Program-made: the position numbers and the translations under genes
Shown: positions 56,118 to 64,000 of the stretch, in pieces
Layout: each line of letters starts with the position of its first letter
Numbering within the stretch: the stretch's first letter is position 1
The notes under the pieces: generated by a model
What the model saw: the letters and a program-made list of their open reading frames with translations, nothing else
What the model was told of the DNA's origin: nothing
Databases searched by the model: none
Assembly: GCF_001273835.1 (NCBI RefSeq)
Contig: NZ_JHEI01000143.1
Coordinates: 1 to 64,000 of the forward strand
Direction: 5' to 3'
From: Leucobacter celer subsp. astrifaciens
GTDB lineage: Bacteria; Actinomycetota; Actinomycetes; Actinomycetales; Microbacteriaceae
DNA length: 64,000 nucleotides

Positions 56118-57215
56118 TTGGACATCATCACCGCGACAGTGGCGGGTGCGGATCCCGTGAGCCGGGGAACCGAGATCGGGAACCGCTTCGGCGAGGAGAT
56201 CCGCGAGGCGGTCGCCGGCTATCTCGAGTTCTTCGGGATCCGCGGCCTCTCGGAGGAGCGGGTGCGCGGGATCGCCGAGAGCTGCTTCGCAGCGCTCGAG
56301 GGCTGGGCGCCGAACCTGGCGGCGGAGCTCGCCGCCACGGCGGAGGCGGCCGGGGTGGCGCTGTGGCGACTCGCCGCGCTCAACGCCCGCACGGAGGTGC
56401 TCGCGGTCATCCCTCCCGACACCGAGGGGGAGTGCTCGACCGCCGTGTTCGCACCGCGCGGGTCGGCGGCGCCCGAGACGATCCAGACCTGGGACTGGCA
56501 CGCCCACCTGTGCCGGGCCGGGCTGATCTTCTCGTACGTTCCGGACGAGCCCTCCGGCGGCGAACGCAGGGTCGGCCGGGTGACGATGTTCACCGAATTC
56601 GGCGTGCTCGGAAAGATCGGCGTGAACGACGCGGGCATCGGCGTGCACTTCAACATCCTCCACCACACGAGCGATCGGGGCTTCGGCGGCGTGCCGGTCC
56701 ACGCGATCGCCCGTCGTGTCCTCGACGAGGCGACGAACGTCGACGAGGCAGAGGCCATCATCGCGTCCGCCCCGGCGAGCGCGTCGACCGTGCTCACGGT
56801 CGTCGCCCGCGAGGACGGACCGCACCGCGCCGCCTGCTTCGAAATCTCTCCCGAACGGGTGAGCGTCGTGCGGCCCGACGCCGATGGCTGGCTGATCCAC
56901 ACGAACAATTTCGTCGCCGAGGATCAGCTGCCCGGCGAGGCGACGCGGGACGAGTCAACCACGTACGTGAGGCTCGGGCACCTCGCCGAGCAGCGGGCCG
57001 ACATGTCTCGCCTGCCGATCGGGCAGCGTGCTGCGGCGATGTGCGGGGAGCCGGGCGAGCTCGCCCCCATCTGCTTCCGTCCGGATCCGGCCGAGCCGCT
57101 GCACGAGCAGTGGACGACGCTCCTCACGGTGGGGCTGGACACGTCCGCCGGCGCTCTCGAGTACTTCCCGGGGTCGCCGAGCGCGCTCGCGGAGCACGGG
57201 GCGCGCCGGGCCTGA
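56118..57215 (+). CDS. C45 autoproteolytic Ntn hydrolase/acyltransferase, cluster 2
   Basis: 365 aa counterpart of the cluster 1 enzyme. Nucleophile Cys106 in GECSTAV, preceded by LNARTEV and followed by IQTWDWHAHL and GVLGKIGVNDAGIGVHFNILHH. TTG start chosen because AGGAGAGGA lies 5-6 nt upstream and the homology starts here; the longer ATG frame overlaps the peptidase gene. Last gene of the operon, followed by hairpin H3. Confidence 0.88.
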   Translation: MDIITATVAGADPVSRGTEIGNRFGEEIREAVAGYLEFFGIRGLSEERVRGIAESCFAALEGWAPNLAAELAATAEAAGVALWRLAALNARTEVLAVIPPDTEGECSTAVFAPRGSAAPETIQTWDWHAHLCRAGLIFSYVPDEPSGGERRVGRVTMFTEFGVLGKIGVNDAGIGVHFNILHHTSDRGFGGVPVHAIARRVLDEATNVDEAEAIIASAPASASTVLTVVAREDGPHRAACFEISPERVSVVRPDADGWLIHTNNFVAEDQLPGEATRDESTTYVRLGHLAEQRADMSRLPIGQRAAAMCGEPGELAPICFRPDPAEPLHEQWTTLLTVGLDTSAGALEYFPGSPSALAEHGARRA

Positions 57216-57250
57216 GCGCTTCGCCTCCTGCCCCGCGCCCTCCCCGCTCG

Positions 57251-57313
57251 AAACGCGAGTCCCGAATGGCTGCTTCCCCGCTCGGGAAGCAGCCATTCGG
57301 GACTCGCGTTTTC
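57251..57313. terminator. Long hairpin H3 after cluster 2
   Basis: Perfect 28-bp stem (57251-57278 with 57284-57311), loop CGCTC, then further T residues. It lies between convergent genes and contains the H2 sequence in full. Confidence 0.92.
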
Positions 57314-57336
57314 GGCGCGTGCGACCGGGACGCTCG

Positions 57337-58461
57337 TCAGCCCGCCAGCAGCTCGCGCACGCGCGGGATGACCTCGCGGCCGTAGAACTCGATGCTCGCG
57401 AGGAGCTGCTCGTGCGGCATGGTGCCGTTGGCGTACTTGAGGTCGAAGCGATCGGCCCCGAGAGTGCGCACGGTGCCGGCGATCTTCTGAGCCACGGTCT
57501 CCGCCGAACCGACGTAGAGCGACCCGGTGTCGGCCTCGTGCTCGAACTCGGCGCGCGTGGTGCGCGGCCAGCCGCGCTCCGCGCCGATGCGGTTGCGGTT
57601 CGCCTCGAAGTGCGGCCAGAGCTGGTCCCGCGCCTCGGCATCGCTCGCGGCGACGTGGCCGGGGGAGTGCACGCCGAGCGGCATCGGATCCCGCTCCAGC
57701 TCGTCCTGGGCCTGCCGGTAGAGGTTCGCGAAGGGCAGGAACCGCGAGGGATCGCCGCCGATGATCGCCAGCATCATCGGGATCCCGACCTGCACCGTGC
57801 GCAGCACCGACTGCGGGCTGCCGCCCACGCCGATCCAGGCCTGCACGCCGTTCTCATGCTGCGTCTTGGGAAACACCTCCTGCTCCACGAGCGGGCTGCG
57901 GAGCTTGCCGGACCAGGTGACGGGGCCCTCGCCGCGCAGCTTCGTGAAGAGATCCAGCTTCTCCGAGAAGAGGGTGTCGTAGTCGGAGAGCTCGTAGCCG
58001 AACAGCGGGAAGGACTCCGTGAAGGAGCCGCGGCCGAGCACGACCTCGGCGCGGCCCGAGCTGACGGCGTCGAGCGTGGCGAAGCGCTCGTAGACCCGCA
58101 CGGGATCGTCGCTCGAGAGCACCGTGACGCCGGTGCCGAGGAGGATCCGCTCGGTGCGTCCGGCGATGGCCGCGAGCGCGATCTCGGGGCTGCTCAGGGC
58201 GAAGTCGTCGCGGTGGTGCTCGCCGAGCGTGATCGCGTCGACGCCGAGGCGATCGGCGAGCACGGCCTGCTCGACGACGTCGCGGATCACCTGCGCCTGG
58301 TGCACGGGCTCGCCCTCGGGCGTTCGCGTCACGTCGCCGAAGGTGTCGAGTCCGAGGATGAGCTGCTCGGGTGTCGCGCCCGCGACGGCCCGGAGGGGTG
58401 CGGTGGTGGTGGCGGGCTTCGGTGCTGATGTCTGTACGGGATCGCTCTGGGGATCGGTCAT
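57337..58461 (-). CDS. LLM class flavin-dependent oxidoreductase (luciferase-like)
   Basis: 374 aa bacterial-luciferase-like TIM barrel of the 'LLM class, alternate' type: QLILGLDTFGDVTRTPEGEPVHQAQVIRDVVEQAVLADRLGVDAITLGEHH, ILLGTGVTVLSSDDPVRVYERFATLDAVSSGRAEVVLGRGSF. Likely an FMNH2- or F420-dependent monooxygenase; substrate unknown. The ATG of MTDPQSD is preferred, with GAGG 6 nt upstream. The first ~35 residues are disordered. Confidence 0.88.
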   Translation of the reverse strand: MTDPQSDPVQTSAPKPATTTAPLRAVAGATPEQLILGLDTFGDVTRTPEGEPVHQAQVIRDVVEQAVLADRLGVDAITLGEHHRDDFALSSPEIALAAIAGRTERILLGTGVTVLSSDDPVRVYERFATLDAVSSGRAEVVLGRGSFTESFPLFGYELSDYDTLFSEKLDLFTKLRGEGPVTWSGKLRSPLVEQEVFPKTQHENGVQAWIGVGGSPQSVLRTVQVGIPMMLAIIGGDPSRFLPFANLYRQAQDELERDPMPLGVHSPGHVAASDAEARDQLWPHFEANRNRIGAERGWPRTTRAEFEHEADTGSLYVGSAETVAQKIAGTVRTLGADRFDLKYANGTMPHEQLLASIEFYGREVIPRVRELLAG

Positions 58462-58619
58462 GTGCGCCTCAACAGCGGCGGGCGAGGGGCTATTCCGCGA
58501 CTGCGAGGCGTTCGCGTTCGGCCGCAGCTCGTCGCGTGGGAGCGCGCGCCGTCGCGCCGAAGGGTTGACTGCGTGAAATCGTCTCAGTACGTTGTTCGCA
58601 TCGGCATGAGGGAGCGGCA

Positions 58620-58985
58620 ATGGACATCGAGATGAGGATCGATCCGCAGGATCCGCATCCTCCCTTCGATCAGCTGCGTCGGCAGCTGATCGAGCAGATC
58701 ATGAATCGCGATCTCCCGGCGGGCACGAAGCTGCCCCCGGTGCGCGGCCTCGCGGCCGATCTGGCGTTGGCCCCCAACACCGTTGCCCGGGCCTACCGCG
58801 AGCTGGAGGCCGAGGGATACCTCATCACGCGGGGGCGGGGCGGCACGATCGTCGCCCCGATCGCGGCCGTCGACGACGAGACCAGGCAGCGTGCGGCGGA
58901 TCTGGTCGCGGACTACGTGACGGGAATGCGCGGCCTCGGGCTCGGTCCCGATGCGATCCTGGGCGAGGTGCGCCGCGCGCTCTGA
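58620..58985 (+). CDS. GntR-family regulator, YtrA-type
   Basis: 121 aa. Winged HTH (PPFDQLRRQLIEQIMNRDLPAGTKLPPVRGLAADLALAPNTVARAYRELEAEGYLITRGRGGTIV) plus a C-terminal helix of about 45 residues with no ligand domain, the plan of YtrA regulators. GGGAGCGG before the ATG. Divergent from the flavin oxidoreductase, a possible target. Confidence 0.88.
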   Translation: MDIEMRIDPQDPHPPFDQLRRQLIEQIMNRDLPAGTKLPPVRGLAADLALAPNTVARAYRELEAEGYLITRGRGGTIVAPIAAVDDETRQRAADLVADYVTGMRGLGLGPDAILGEVRRAL

Positions 58986-59049
58986 GCAGAACGCCGATTT
59001 TTAGCTTGGCGGGAAACACGATAGAGTGATCCCTGCGTGAAAACGCAAT

Positions 59050-59126
59050 CGGGATGTGGCGCAGCTTGGTAGCGCACGTCGTTCGGGACGACGGGGTCGC
59101 AGGTTCAAATCCTGTCATCCCGACCA
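59050..59126 (+). tRNA. tRNA-Pro(CGG)
   Basis: Cloverleaf: acceptor CGGGATG/CATCCCG, D-stem GCGC, anticodon stem CGTCG/CGACG with loop TTCGGGA (anticodon CGG), T-stem GCAGG/CCTGT with TTCAAAT loop. ACCA end is encoded. It is directly followed by a terminator and an integrase module. Confidence 0.95.
59099..59126. other. Probable attachment site (tRNA-Pro 3' end)
   Basis: The integrase module begins right after this tRNA, the usual arrangement when a tyrosine recombinase uses a tRNA 3' end as attB. The second att copy was not found before 64000 and should lie beyond the window. Confidence 0.55.
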
Positions 59127-59128
59127 CG

Positions 59129-59164
59129 AAAGTCGCGGAAACTCAACGGTTTCCGCGACTTTTT
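59129..59164 (+). terminator. Intrinsic terminator after tRNA-Pro
   Basis: 14-bp perfect stem (59129-59142 with 59149-59162), 6-nt loop, and a run of five T at the end. Confidence 0.9.
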
Positions 59165-59303
59165 AGGTTGTAGAACTTGAACCGGCCACGTAAAACCCAT
59201 GTAGAACTGTTCCTCGTAGCCCTCTCGACAGACCAGCCTTCTGGCAGGATGCGGTCGCTGCTGATTGCTCGTCATCGGTGTCGAAACAGTGCACCTGATC
59301 CCT

Positions 59304-59537
59304 ATGACAGCCACGCCGCCCCCGCACCCCGGTCTCGAACCGCTCCTCGACATGGCGGAGCTTGCCGAGTATCTCGGCGTGCCGCTCTCCACGATCTACG
59401 ACTGGCGCACTCGCGGGCTCGGGCCCCGCGCCTATCGGTTCGGGAAACGCCTGAGGTTCGCGCTCTCCGACGTGCGCTCCTGGATGGAGGAACAACGCGA
59501 AGCCACGCCGGGTGCTTCGAGTTCGGATCGGAGGTAG
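59304..59537 (+). CDS. Excisionase-like helix-turn-helix protein
   Basis: 77 aa MerR/AlpA-type HTH_17 protein: LLDMAELAEYLGVPLSTIYDWRTRGLGPRAYRFGKRLRFALSDVRSWMEEQ. Such proteins act as excisionases or regulators next to integrases. ATG chosen; in-frame GTG 59289 and TTG 59265 are possible. Four nt upstream of the integrase gene. Confidence 0.85.
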   Translation: MTATPPPHPGLEPLLDMAELAEYLGVPLSTIYDWRTRGLGPRAYRFGKRLRFALSDVRSWMEEQREATPGASSSDRR

Positions 59538-59541
59538 CGCG

Positions 59542-60720
59542 ATGAGCCGCCCTCGTCTTCCCATCGGTACCTTCGGGGACATCTGGTTCGTGAGCGGCAA
59601 GCGTGGGAACGTGCAGGCTCGTGCGAACTTCCGTGACTGGGACGGAGCCACACGCCTTATCCAGGCCACAGCAGCCACGCAGAAGGCTGCCGAGACTGCG
59701 CTCAAGGCGAAGCTTGCCACGCGCAGCGAATTCCAGCCCGCATCGACCCTACTCACTCCGGACAGTCCATTCCCCGCGCTCGTGACGTACTGGCTCGAAG
59801 ACCTCGCCCTCGATGACCACCTGTCGAGGGGAACGAAGGATCTCTACGAACGCAACATGCGCACACTAGTGATGCCGGCGTTCAAGGACTTCACGCTCCG
59901 CGAGATCGGGGTCGCGCGGTGTGATCGCCTCATCAAGGAGCTTGCCCGCAAGAGCCACAACCGTGCGAAGCAGGCCCGCAATGTACTCCGGCTCGCCTTC
60001 GGGCTGGCCGTCCGACACGAAGTCTTGCCGCGCAACCCCATGGACAGCATTGCGCGATTGCGTCGGCCGCACGCGACCCCAGATGCAATGACGCCGACCG
60101 AGGTGAACGTCTGCCGTGCGGCTATCGCGCACTGGGAGACGGGCCTCTCATCTTCCGGTCCGAAACCGGACGGACAACTGGGGCAGATCGTCGAGGTACT
60201 TCTAGGGACATCGGCGCGCATCGGCGAGGCGCTCGCGTTCCGCCGCATGGACATCGACATGACCGCTACAGAGCCATTGATGTCGATCACCGGCACGATC
60301 ATCACGCCCAAAGGTGAACTCGTTCAACGGCAGGATCATCCGAAGACCTCGAAGTCTCGGCGCACGACCGCGGTGCCGTCGTTCACCGCCGAAGCCGTAC
60401 GCAGTCGACTGAGCAAACTCACCGATCCATCGCCTGAAGCGCTGCTCTTCTGCAGCAGGGAGGGAACCCCGCTCACGCCTGCGAATGTGCGTCGACAGCT
60501 TCGGCATGCGCTCTCAGTCGCCGGACTCAGCGGGATCACCCCGCACACGTTCCGGCGCACCGTCGCCACTGCGATCAACGAAGAGGCGAGCACCGAACTC
60601 GCCGCCGAACTGCTGGGACACACCGATCCGCGCATCACCATTCAGCACTACATCCGTCGAAACGAAATGGTCGACCCCGCCACGGCGCGGATTCTCGAGC
60701 GTGCGTTTGCGAAACCGTAG
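59542..60720 (+). CDS. Site-specific tyrosine recombinase (integrase)
   Basis: 392 aa phage-type integrase. N-terminal SAM-like DNA-binding domain (about 75-165) and catalytic domain with Arg226 (TSARIGEAL), His335-x-x-Arg338 (HTFRR), His360 (LGHTDPR) and nucleophile Tyr370 (QHYIRR). GGAGG 7 nt before the ATG. Less GC-biased codon use than its neighbours, in keeping with transfer. It would integrate at tRNA-Pro. Confidence 0.95.
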   Translation: MSRPRLPIGTFGDIWFVSGKRGNVQARANFRDWDGATRLIQATAATQKAAETALKAKLATRSEFQPASTLLTPDSPFPALVTYWLEDLALDDHLSRGTKDLYERNMRTLVMPAFKDFTLREIGVARCDRLIKELARKSHNRAKQARNVLRLAFGLAVRHEVLPRNPMDSIARLRRPHATPDAMTPTEVNVCRAAIAHWETGLSSSGPKPDGQLGQIVEVLLGTSARIGEALAFRRMDIDMTATEPLMSITGTIITPKGELVQRQDHPKTSKSRRTTAVPSFTAEAVRSRLSKLTDPSPEALLFCSREGTPLTPANVRRQLRHALSVAGLSGITPHTFRRTVATAINEEASTELAAELLGHTDPRITIQHYIRRNEMVDPATARILERAFAKP

Positions 60721-61473
60721 GAATCGGTGGCGCCTGTGAACGCTCCGAGCGGAGGCGAACAGTTTGAGGTCGCCCGTGAAACTACTGCTCTGGCCATACT
60801 CGTCAATCGAAGCTACAGTGTCGGTAACTTGATAGTTGAGGTCGTGGAACGATGTCTTTTTCCTCAGCAACCCTCGGCGGTTTCGAATCTCCTTCACTGC
60901 ATTCTTGGGTCCCCGGTTCGCCGGGTTTGTCGGCGCGATAGAGCTCACTCACGGTGCCGCCGATTCGGCGGCACCGTGTCCACCCGCTGAAACATGAAGA
61001 GAGCGCTTGCCCGCTTCGAGGAGGAGAGCTGCCCGAGAAAGCTGCCGCATGATCGTCCCGTCGGTAGATTGGTGATTGGGTTCATCTTCAGATAGGTGCA
61101 CAACACTTCCCGCAGAATGCGTCAAGCTGCTTCTCTCGGACATCGTCGCACCTGCTCACATGCTTCTCCCGTAGTTGCTGGAGTCGGATCTCTCACTCAT
61201 CGTGAGACGAGCGGGAAGCGCCTCACCTCATTCGGCATTCCAAAGATGCGCGTTTGCCAGACATCTGGTGTTCGTGGTGTCGTGTTTGTCCTGAATGTTG
61301 CGGTTTTCCGGGCCTTCGAGGGTGCTGGGCGCGGGTATCTTCACCCCTTTCTTCGCCCTGGGGATTCTCAGGTTCGGGTTATCATCAGAGCAGAATCGGC
61401 GGAATCTTGGGGATCTGCTGGTCAGGTACAGGCGTGGTGGGGATGTCTGAGGATCCGGGGAGGTGCAGGGACG
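60721..61473. other. 753-nt region without a confident gene
   Basis: Lower GC than the surroundings. Short frames exist on both strands, none with a recognised domain or good start. The only clear structure is a hairpin at 60950-60978. The right end must hold the promoter of the sigma factor gene. Confidence 0.6.
60950..60978. terminator. Hairpin in the integrase-sigma gap
   Basis: Perfect 13-bp stem (CACGGTGCCGCCG and complement) with a 3-nt ATT loop; no T-run. Confidence 0.65.
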
Positions 61474-62709
61474 ATGAGCGATGCCGCACTGCGTCTCCCA
61501 GACCCGACCCCTTCGCCACGCGCCGACGTGCGGGCCTTGGATGATCGGGCGTTGTGCGATCTGGTGCGTGCCGGCGCCCACACTGAAATGGGTCGTGCGG
61601 CGTTCGGGGAGTTGTACACCAGGCATCAGGATGCCGCGTTCTCGCAGGCCCTCCTGATGACTCGTGACCGTGGCAAGGCCGAAGACCTCGTGTCGGAGAC
61701 CTTCACGCGGGTGCTGCGGGCGCTGGCGAACGGGAAGGGCCCGACGGATTCGGTGCTGGGGTATGTGCTGATCTCGCTCCGCAGCGAAGCGATCCGCACC
61801 TGCCACACGGATGCTGGCACGGTCACCGTCGCACCGGACGTTCTCACGGAACTCTTCGACGAACCCGAAGAACCCGTGGCCGAGTCCCTTGGGGAGCGGG
61901 ATCAGATCGGGCGTGCGTTTGGAACCCTTGCGGAGGATGCGCGCCGGGTGTTGTGGCTGCTAGACGTCGAAGGGGTCACGGCTGAGGCTGCGTCGGAGTA
62001 TCTAGGGGTGCAGGCGGGGGCGGTACGGGTGATCGCGCACCGGGGCCGGAAGAAGCTCGCCGCCGCCTACCTGCAGCAATACGTCGAAACCCGTGACCCC
62101 GACTGTGCAGGCATTGCCCGTCTCCTGGGTGAGCATGTGCGCGGTGAGCTCGGGAAGCGCGACACCTCCAGAGTGGAAGAGCATCTCCCCGGGTGCACGG
62201 AGTGCACGGGGCAGGTGTCGCGGTTGCGGGATCTCGGGCAGCAGTTGCGTGTCTGGGCCGGCCCCTTCATTGTCGGCAGCGGTGTCGCCGGGGCAGTCGC
62301 GTTCGCTGGTGGTGATGCGACTGCCGCGACGGCGGCCACACACTCGCAGCCATCTACGGAAGCGGGACAGGCGGCGGGAGCCGCGAGTGGGGGCAAGATC
62401 GCCGGTTGGGTGGGGCTTGCCGCGGGTGTCGCGCTTCTGATTGCGGGCGCGTTCACTCTGTTCCCGAAAGACGCCACCGGCACCCCCACAGCCCCGACCG
62501 CCGGCACCGAAACCACCAGCACCCCCGGCACCGAACCTGACGCACTCAGTGACACCCCGCCGATTACTGCGGAGCCAGGCGAGACCACTCCCACCACCGA
62601 CACTGCCCCAAACCCCGACCCTGCGGGTGAGGGGGTGCCGGAGCTTCCCGAGAGCGAGCCCACGGTGTCGCCTGATGACGCCACCCCGAACTGGATACTC
62701 CGGGACTAG
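61474..62709 (+). CDS. ECF sigma factor fused to zinc-finger anti-sigma and membrane domain
   Basis: 411 aa. Sigma region 2 (about 45-95, AFGELYTRHQDAAFSQALLMTRDRGKAEDLVSETFTRVLRAL) and region 4 (about 150-200, TLAEDARRVLWLLDVEGVTAEAASEYLGVQAGAVRVIAHRGRKKL) are followed by a zf-HC2-type HxxxCxxC motif (His237, Cys241, Cys244), a hydrophobic patch (262-279), a TM helix (309-332) and an acidic Thr/Pro-rich outside tail. So sigma, anti-sigma and membrane anchor are one chain. GGGGAGG upstream sets the ATG. It probably controls the surface protein gene 240 nt downstream. Confidence 0.88.
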   Translation: MSDAALRLPDPTPSPRADVRALDDRALCDLVRAGAHTEMGRAAFGELYTRHQDAAFSQALLMTRDRGKAEDLVSETFTRVLRALANGKGPTDSVLGYVLISLRSEAIRTCHTDAGTVTVAPDVLTELFDEPEEPVAESLGERDQIGRAFGTLAEDARRVLWLLDVEGVTAEAASEYLGVQAGAVRVIAHRGRKKLAAAYLQQYVETRDPDCAGIARLLGEHVRGELGKRDTSRVEEHLPGCTECTGQVSRLRDLGQQLRVWAGPFIVGSGVAGAVAFAGGDATAATAATHSQPSTEAGQAAGAASGGKIAGWVGLAAGVALLIAGAFTLFPKDATGTPTAPTAGTETTSTPGTEPDALSDTPPITAEPGETTPTTDTAPNPDPAGEGVPELPESEPTVSPDDATPNWILRD

Positions 62710-62949
62710 CAGGGGATCATTCGATGACGAGCCTCCCGCGCACGACGATGTGCATTCCGTGCTGGCAAAGATTTCTGGCAGATCTTCCTGAACCCTGTAA
62801 CACTCCATCCCCGGATGTGGTCTTTACGTGTGAAGGGATATTCGTCTGCACGCGCCCTGACGTGCGCAGATCCGTAAGGTGGCAGGCCCCTGGCGGGGGA
62901 CCTGCTGCAGGTACACCCTGTCGTTGTATGGAGAGAACGAGGAGACACA

Positions 62950-64000
62950 GTGCACATCAGTAACCAGTCGTGGGGCAGGCGCCCCGCGAGACGACCCCTC
63001 TTTTCGGGGGGGGGGGGGGTAAACTCGTTGCCTCCGCGTTGACGCTCGCGTTGGCGTTTACCCTGACTCCGGCCACGGTGTCATGGGCGGAAGATCCCAC
63101 GACCGACACGCCCTCGACCGAGACCCCGGCAACGGACACGCCGGTATCGGAGGCTCCGGCGGATGCGCCCGAGACGGGTGGCGAAGACGCCCCCGCACCT
63201 ATGGATGCCCCGGTGCCGCAGGGTGACGAGGATGCTCCGGCTCCGGCGGATATCGACGATCCTGACCCTGCGCTGCCGACTCTTGCACTCGATGTGCGCA
63301 TCAAGTCTGACGGTACTCCAGGCTGGGACGCAGACAGTGGCGCGGGCAACGATTCCGGGCCCAACAACGGTGTCGTGCGCGTGAACGACACCGTGACCTA
63401 CGAGGTCGAGTACGCGGTGCCGTCTGGCACGGCGGAGAACACGACGTTCCAGATCACGTTTCCCAAGGGCATGGAGATCACTGACCTCCCCGGCTTCTGC
63501 CAGGCGACTGGTTCCTCGATCGCCCCGGCGACCGCAGGCGAGCCCACGATCCCGCTGACAGCGGACTCGATTGACGAACTCTCGGAGCAGACCCTGATCT
63601 GCAACCGAGGCACGATCGTGTCCGGCACCGATATCGTTGATGTCACCGTGAAGGTTCTGAATCTCGCCCACCAGGGCCAGGATCTTCCCATCACTGCGGC
63701 ACAGATCGTCGCTGACGGATACAACGGCGTCGCGATCGACACCGCGAACCTCCCCAACGTGAAGGCGTCCGCGCGACTGATGTGGGACATCTCGAAGAAT
63801 GGCGTCGCGTTGGATGAGAACAGCGGCTATGTGAGCGGTCCGGCAGATATTGCCTGCCCCTGGGACAGCTCAGTAGTGTGCAAGATCACCTATTACTCGG
63901 TGCTGTTCTCGGCGCCCGCTGGCGGTAAAGGCGCGATGCCCGCGGTCGGTGACGTGACATTCGTGGATGACCTTTCGCCCGAAGCGATGTATCCGAGCCT
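62950..64000 (+). CDS. Large secreted surface protein, 5' part; frame broken at a poly-G tract (possibly phase-variable)
   Basis: GTG start with GAGGAG 5 nt upstream begins MHISNQSWGRRPARRPLFS, then a run of 14 G. As written, the start frame ends at a TGA at 63040, while the body continues in another frame from 63021 (KLVASALTLALAFTLTPA, AxA-like site near SWA) with no stop to the window edge. With 12 or 15 G a full signal peptide results. The body starts with a Pro/Thr/Glu/Asp-rich stalk, then a beta-rich domain (RIKSDGTPGWDADSGAGND, VNDTVTYEVEYAVPSG, TTFQITFPKGMEI) like DUF11/isopeptide surface proteins. Continues beyond 64000. Confidence 0.75.
63006..63019 (+). repeat. Poly-G tract of 14
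   Basis: Longest homopolymer in the window. It codes for glycines between the charged and hydrophobic parts of the signal peptide. Slippage of one base changes the frame of the whole surface protein. Confidence 0.9.

Noticed and set aside
60727..60990. Possible 87-aa gene after the integrase
   Set aside because: No recognised domain, no clear ribosome site, and its end runs into a hairpin.
60949..61143. 64-aa minus-strand frame in the integrase-sigma gap
   Set aside because: No homology recognised and no promoter or Shine-Dalgarno sequence.
62710..62949. ECF-type promoter before the surface protein (TGTAAC near 62795)
   Set aside because: A matching -10 element and a second copy before the sigma gene could not be defined with confidence.

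Overview
The window reads as a chromosomal segment of a high-GC actinobacterium, most likely Microbacteriaceae and possibly close to Leucobacter. This is inferred from gene content (class II fructose-bisphosphate aldolase beside GlpX, an Asp23/AmaP/GlsB cluster, a DUF6264-like protein, DinB and DUF1345 proteins), from 4-nt ATGA gene overlaps, and from at least 15 genes that carry a TANNNT hexamer 6-8 nt before the start codon. No rRNA and no CRISPR array were seen; one tRNA is present.

Layout. 1-12 kb is housekeeping: ispH, a minus-strand operon (aldolase, small membrane protein, MFS carrier, S1P-lyase-like PLP enzyme) divergent from glpX, then rmuC, a lipoprotein, a DEDDh exonuclease and ychF. 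13.6-18.4 kb is an envelope-stress module: an ECF sigma factor and two partners read leftward, and Asp23, DUF6286-like, AmaP-like, YtxH-like, CsbD and GlsB proteins read rightward. 18.5-30.6 kb is a row of small single genes: hydrolases, acetyltransferases, DinB proteins, a stand-alone condensation-domain protein, a small alarmone synthetase, a phosphotransferase plus homocysteine methyltransferase pair, and a CPBP protein. 30.8-36.3 kb is a four-gene oligopeptide ABC operon with fused ATPases. 36.6-39.9 kb carries a Bcr/CflA exporter and typA.

40-57.3 kb holds two related clusters. Each has a divergent LacI-type repressor, a lipoprotein peptide-binding protein, two permeases, two ATPases, and a C45 (isopenicillin N acyltransferase-like) Ntn hydrolase at the 3' end. 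The second cluster also encodes a P1/DmpA-type aminopeptidase. LacI-like palindromes sit on the promoters of both operons and on a PaiB-like gene between them, so uptake and hydrolysis of a peptide-like or N-acylated compound appears to be repressor controlled. Both operons end in nearly the same long perfect hairpin.

58.6-64 kb contains a GntR-type regulator and a tRNA-Pro(CGG) that seems to be the attachment site of an integrated element (excisionase-like HTH protein, tyrosine integrase). The element then carries an ECF sigma factor fused to a zinc-finger anti-sigma domain and a membrane segment, followed by a large secreted surface protein cut by the window end. The surface gene has a 14-G run inside its signal-peptide coding region that puts start and body out of frame in this sequence. 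A run of 12 or 15 G would restore the frame, which suggests an on/off phase-variable adhesin. Direct tandem repeats, REP-like GAGCGAG elements and long hairpins are unusually common between and inside genes throughout the window.
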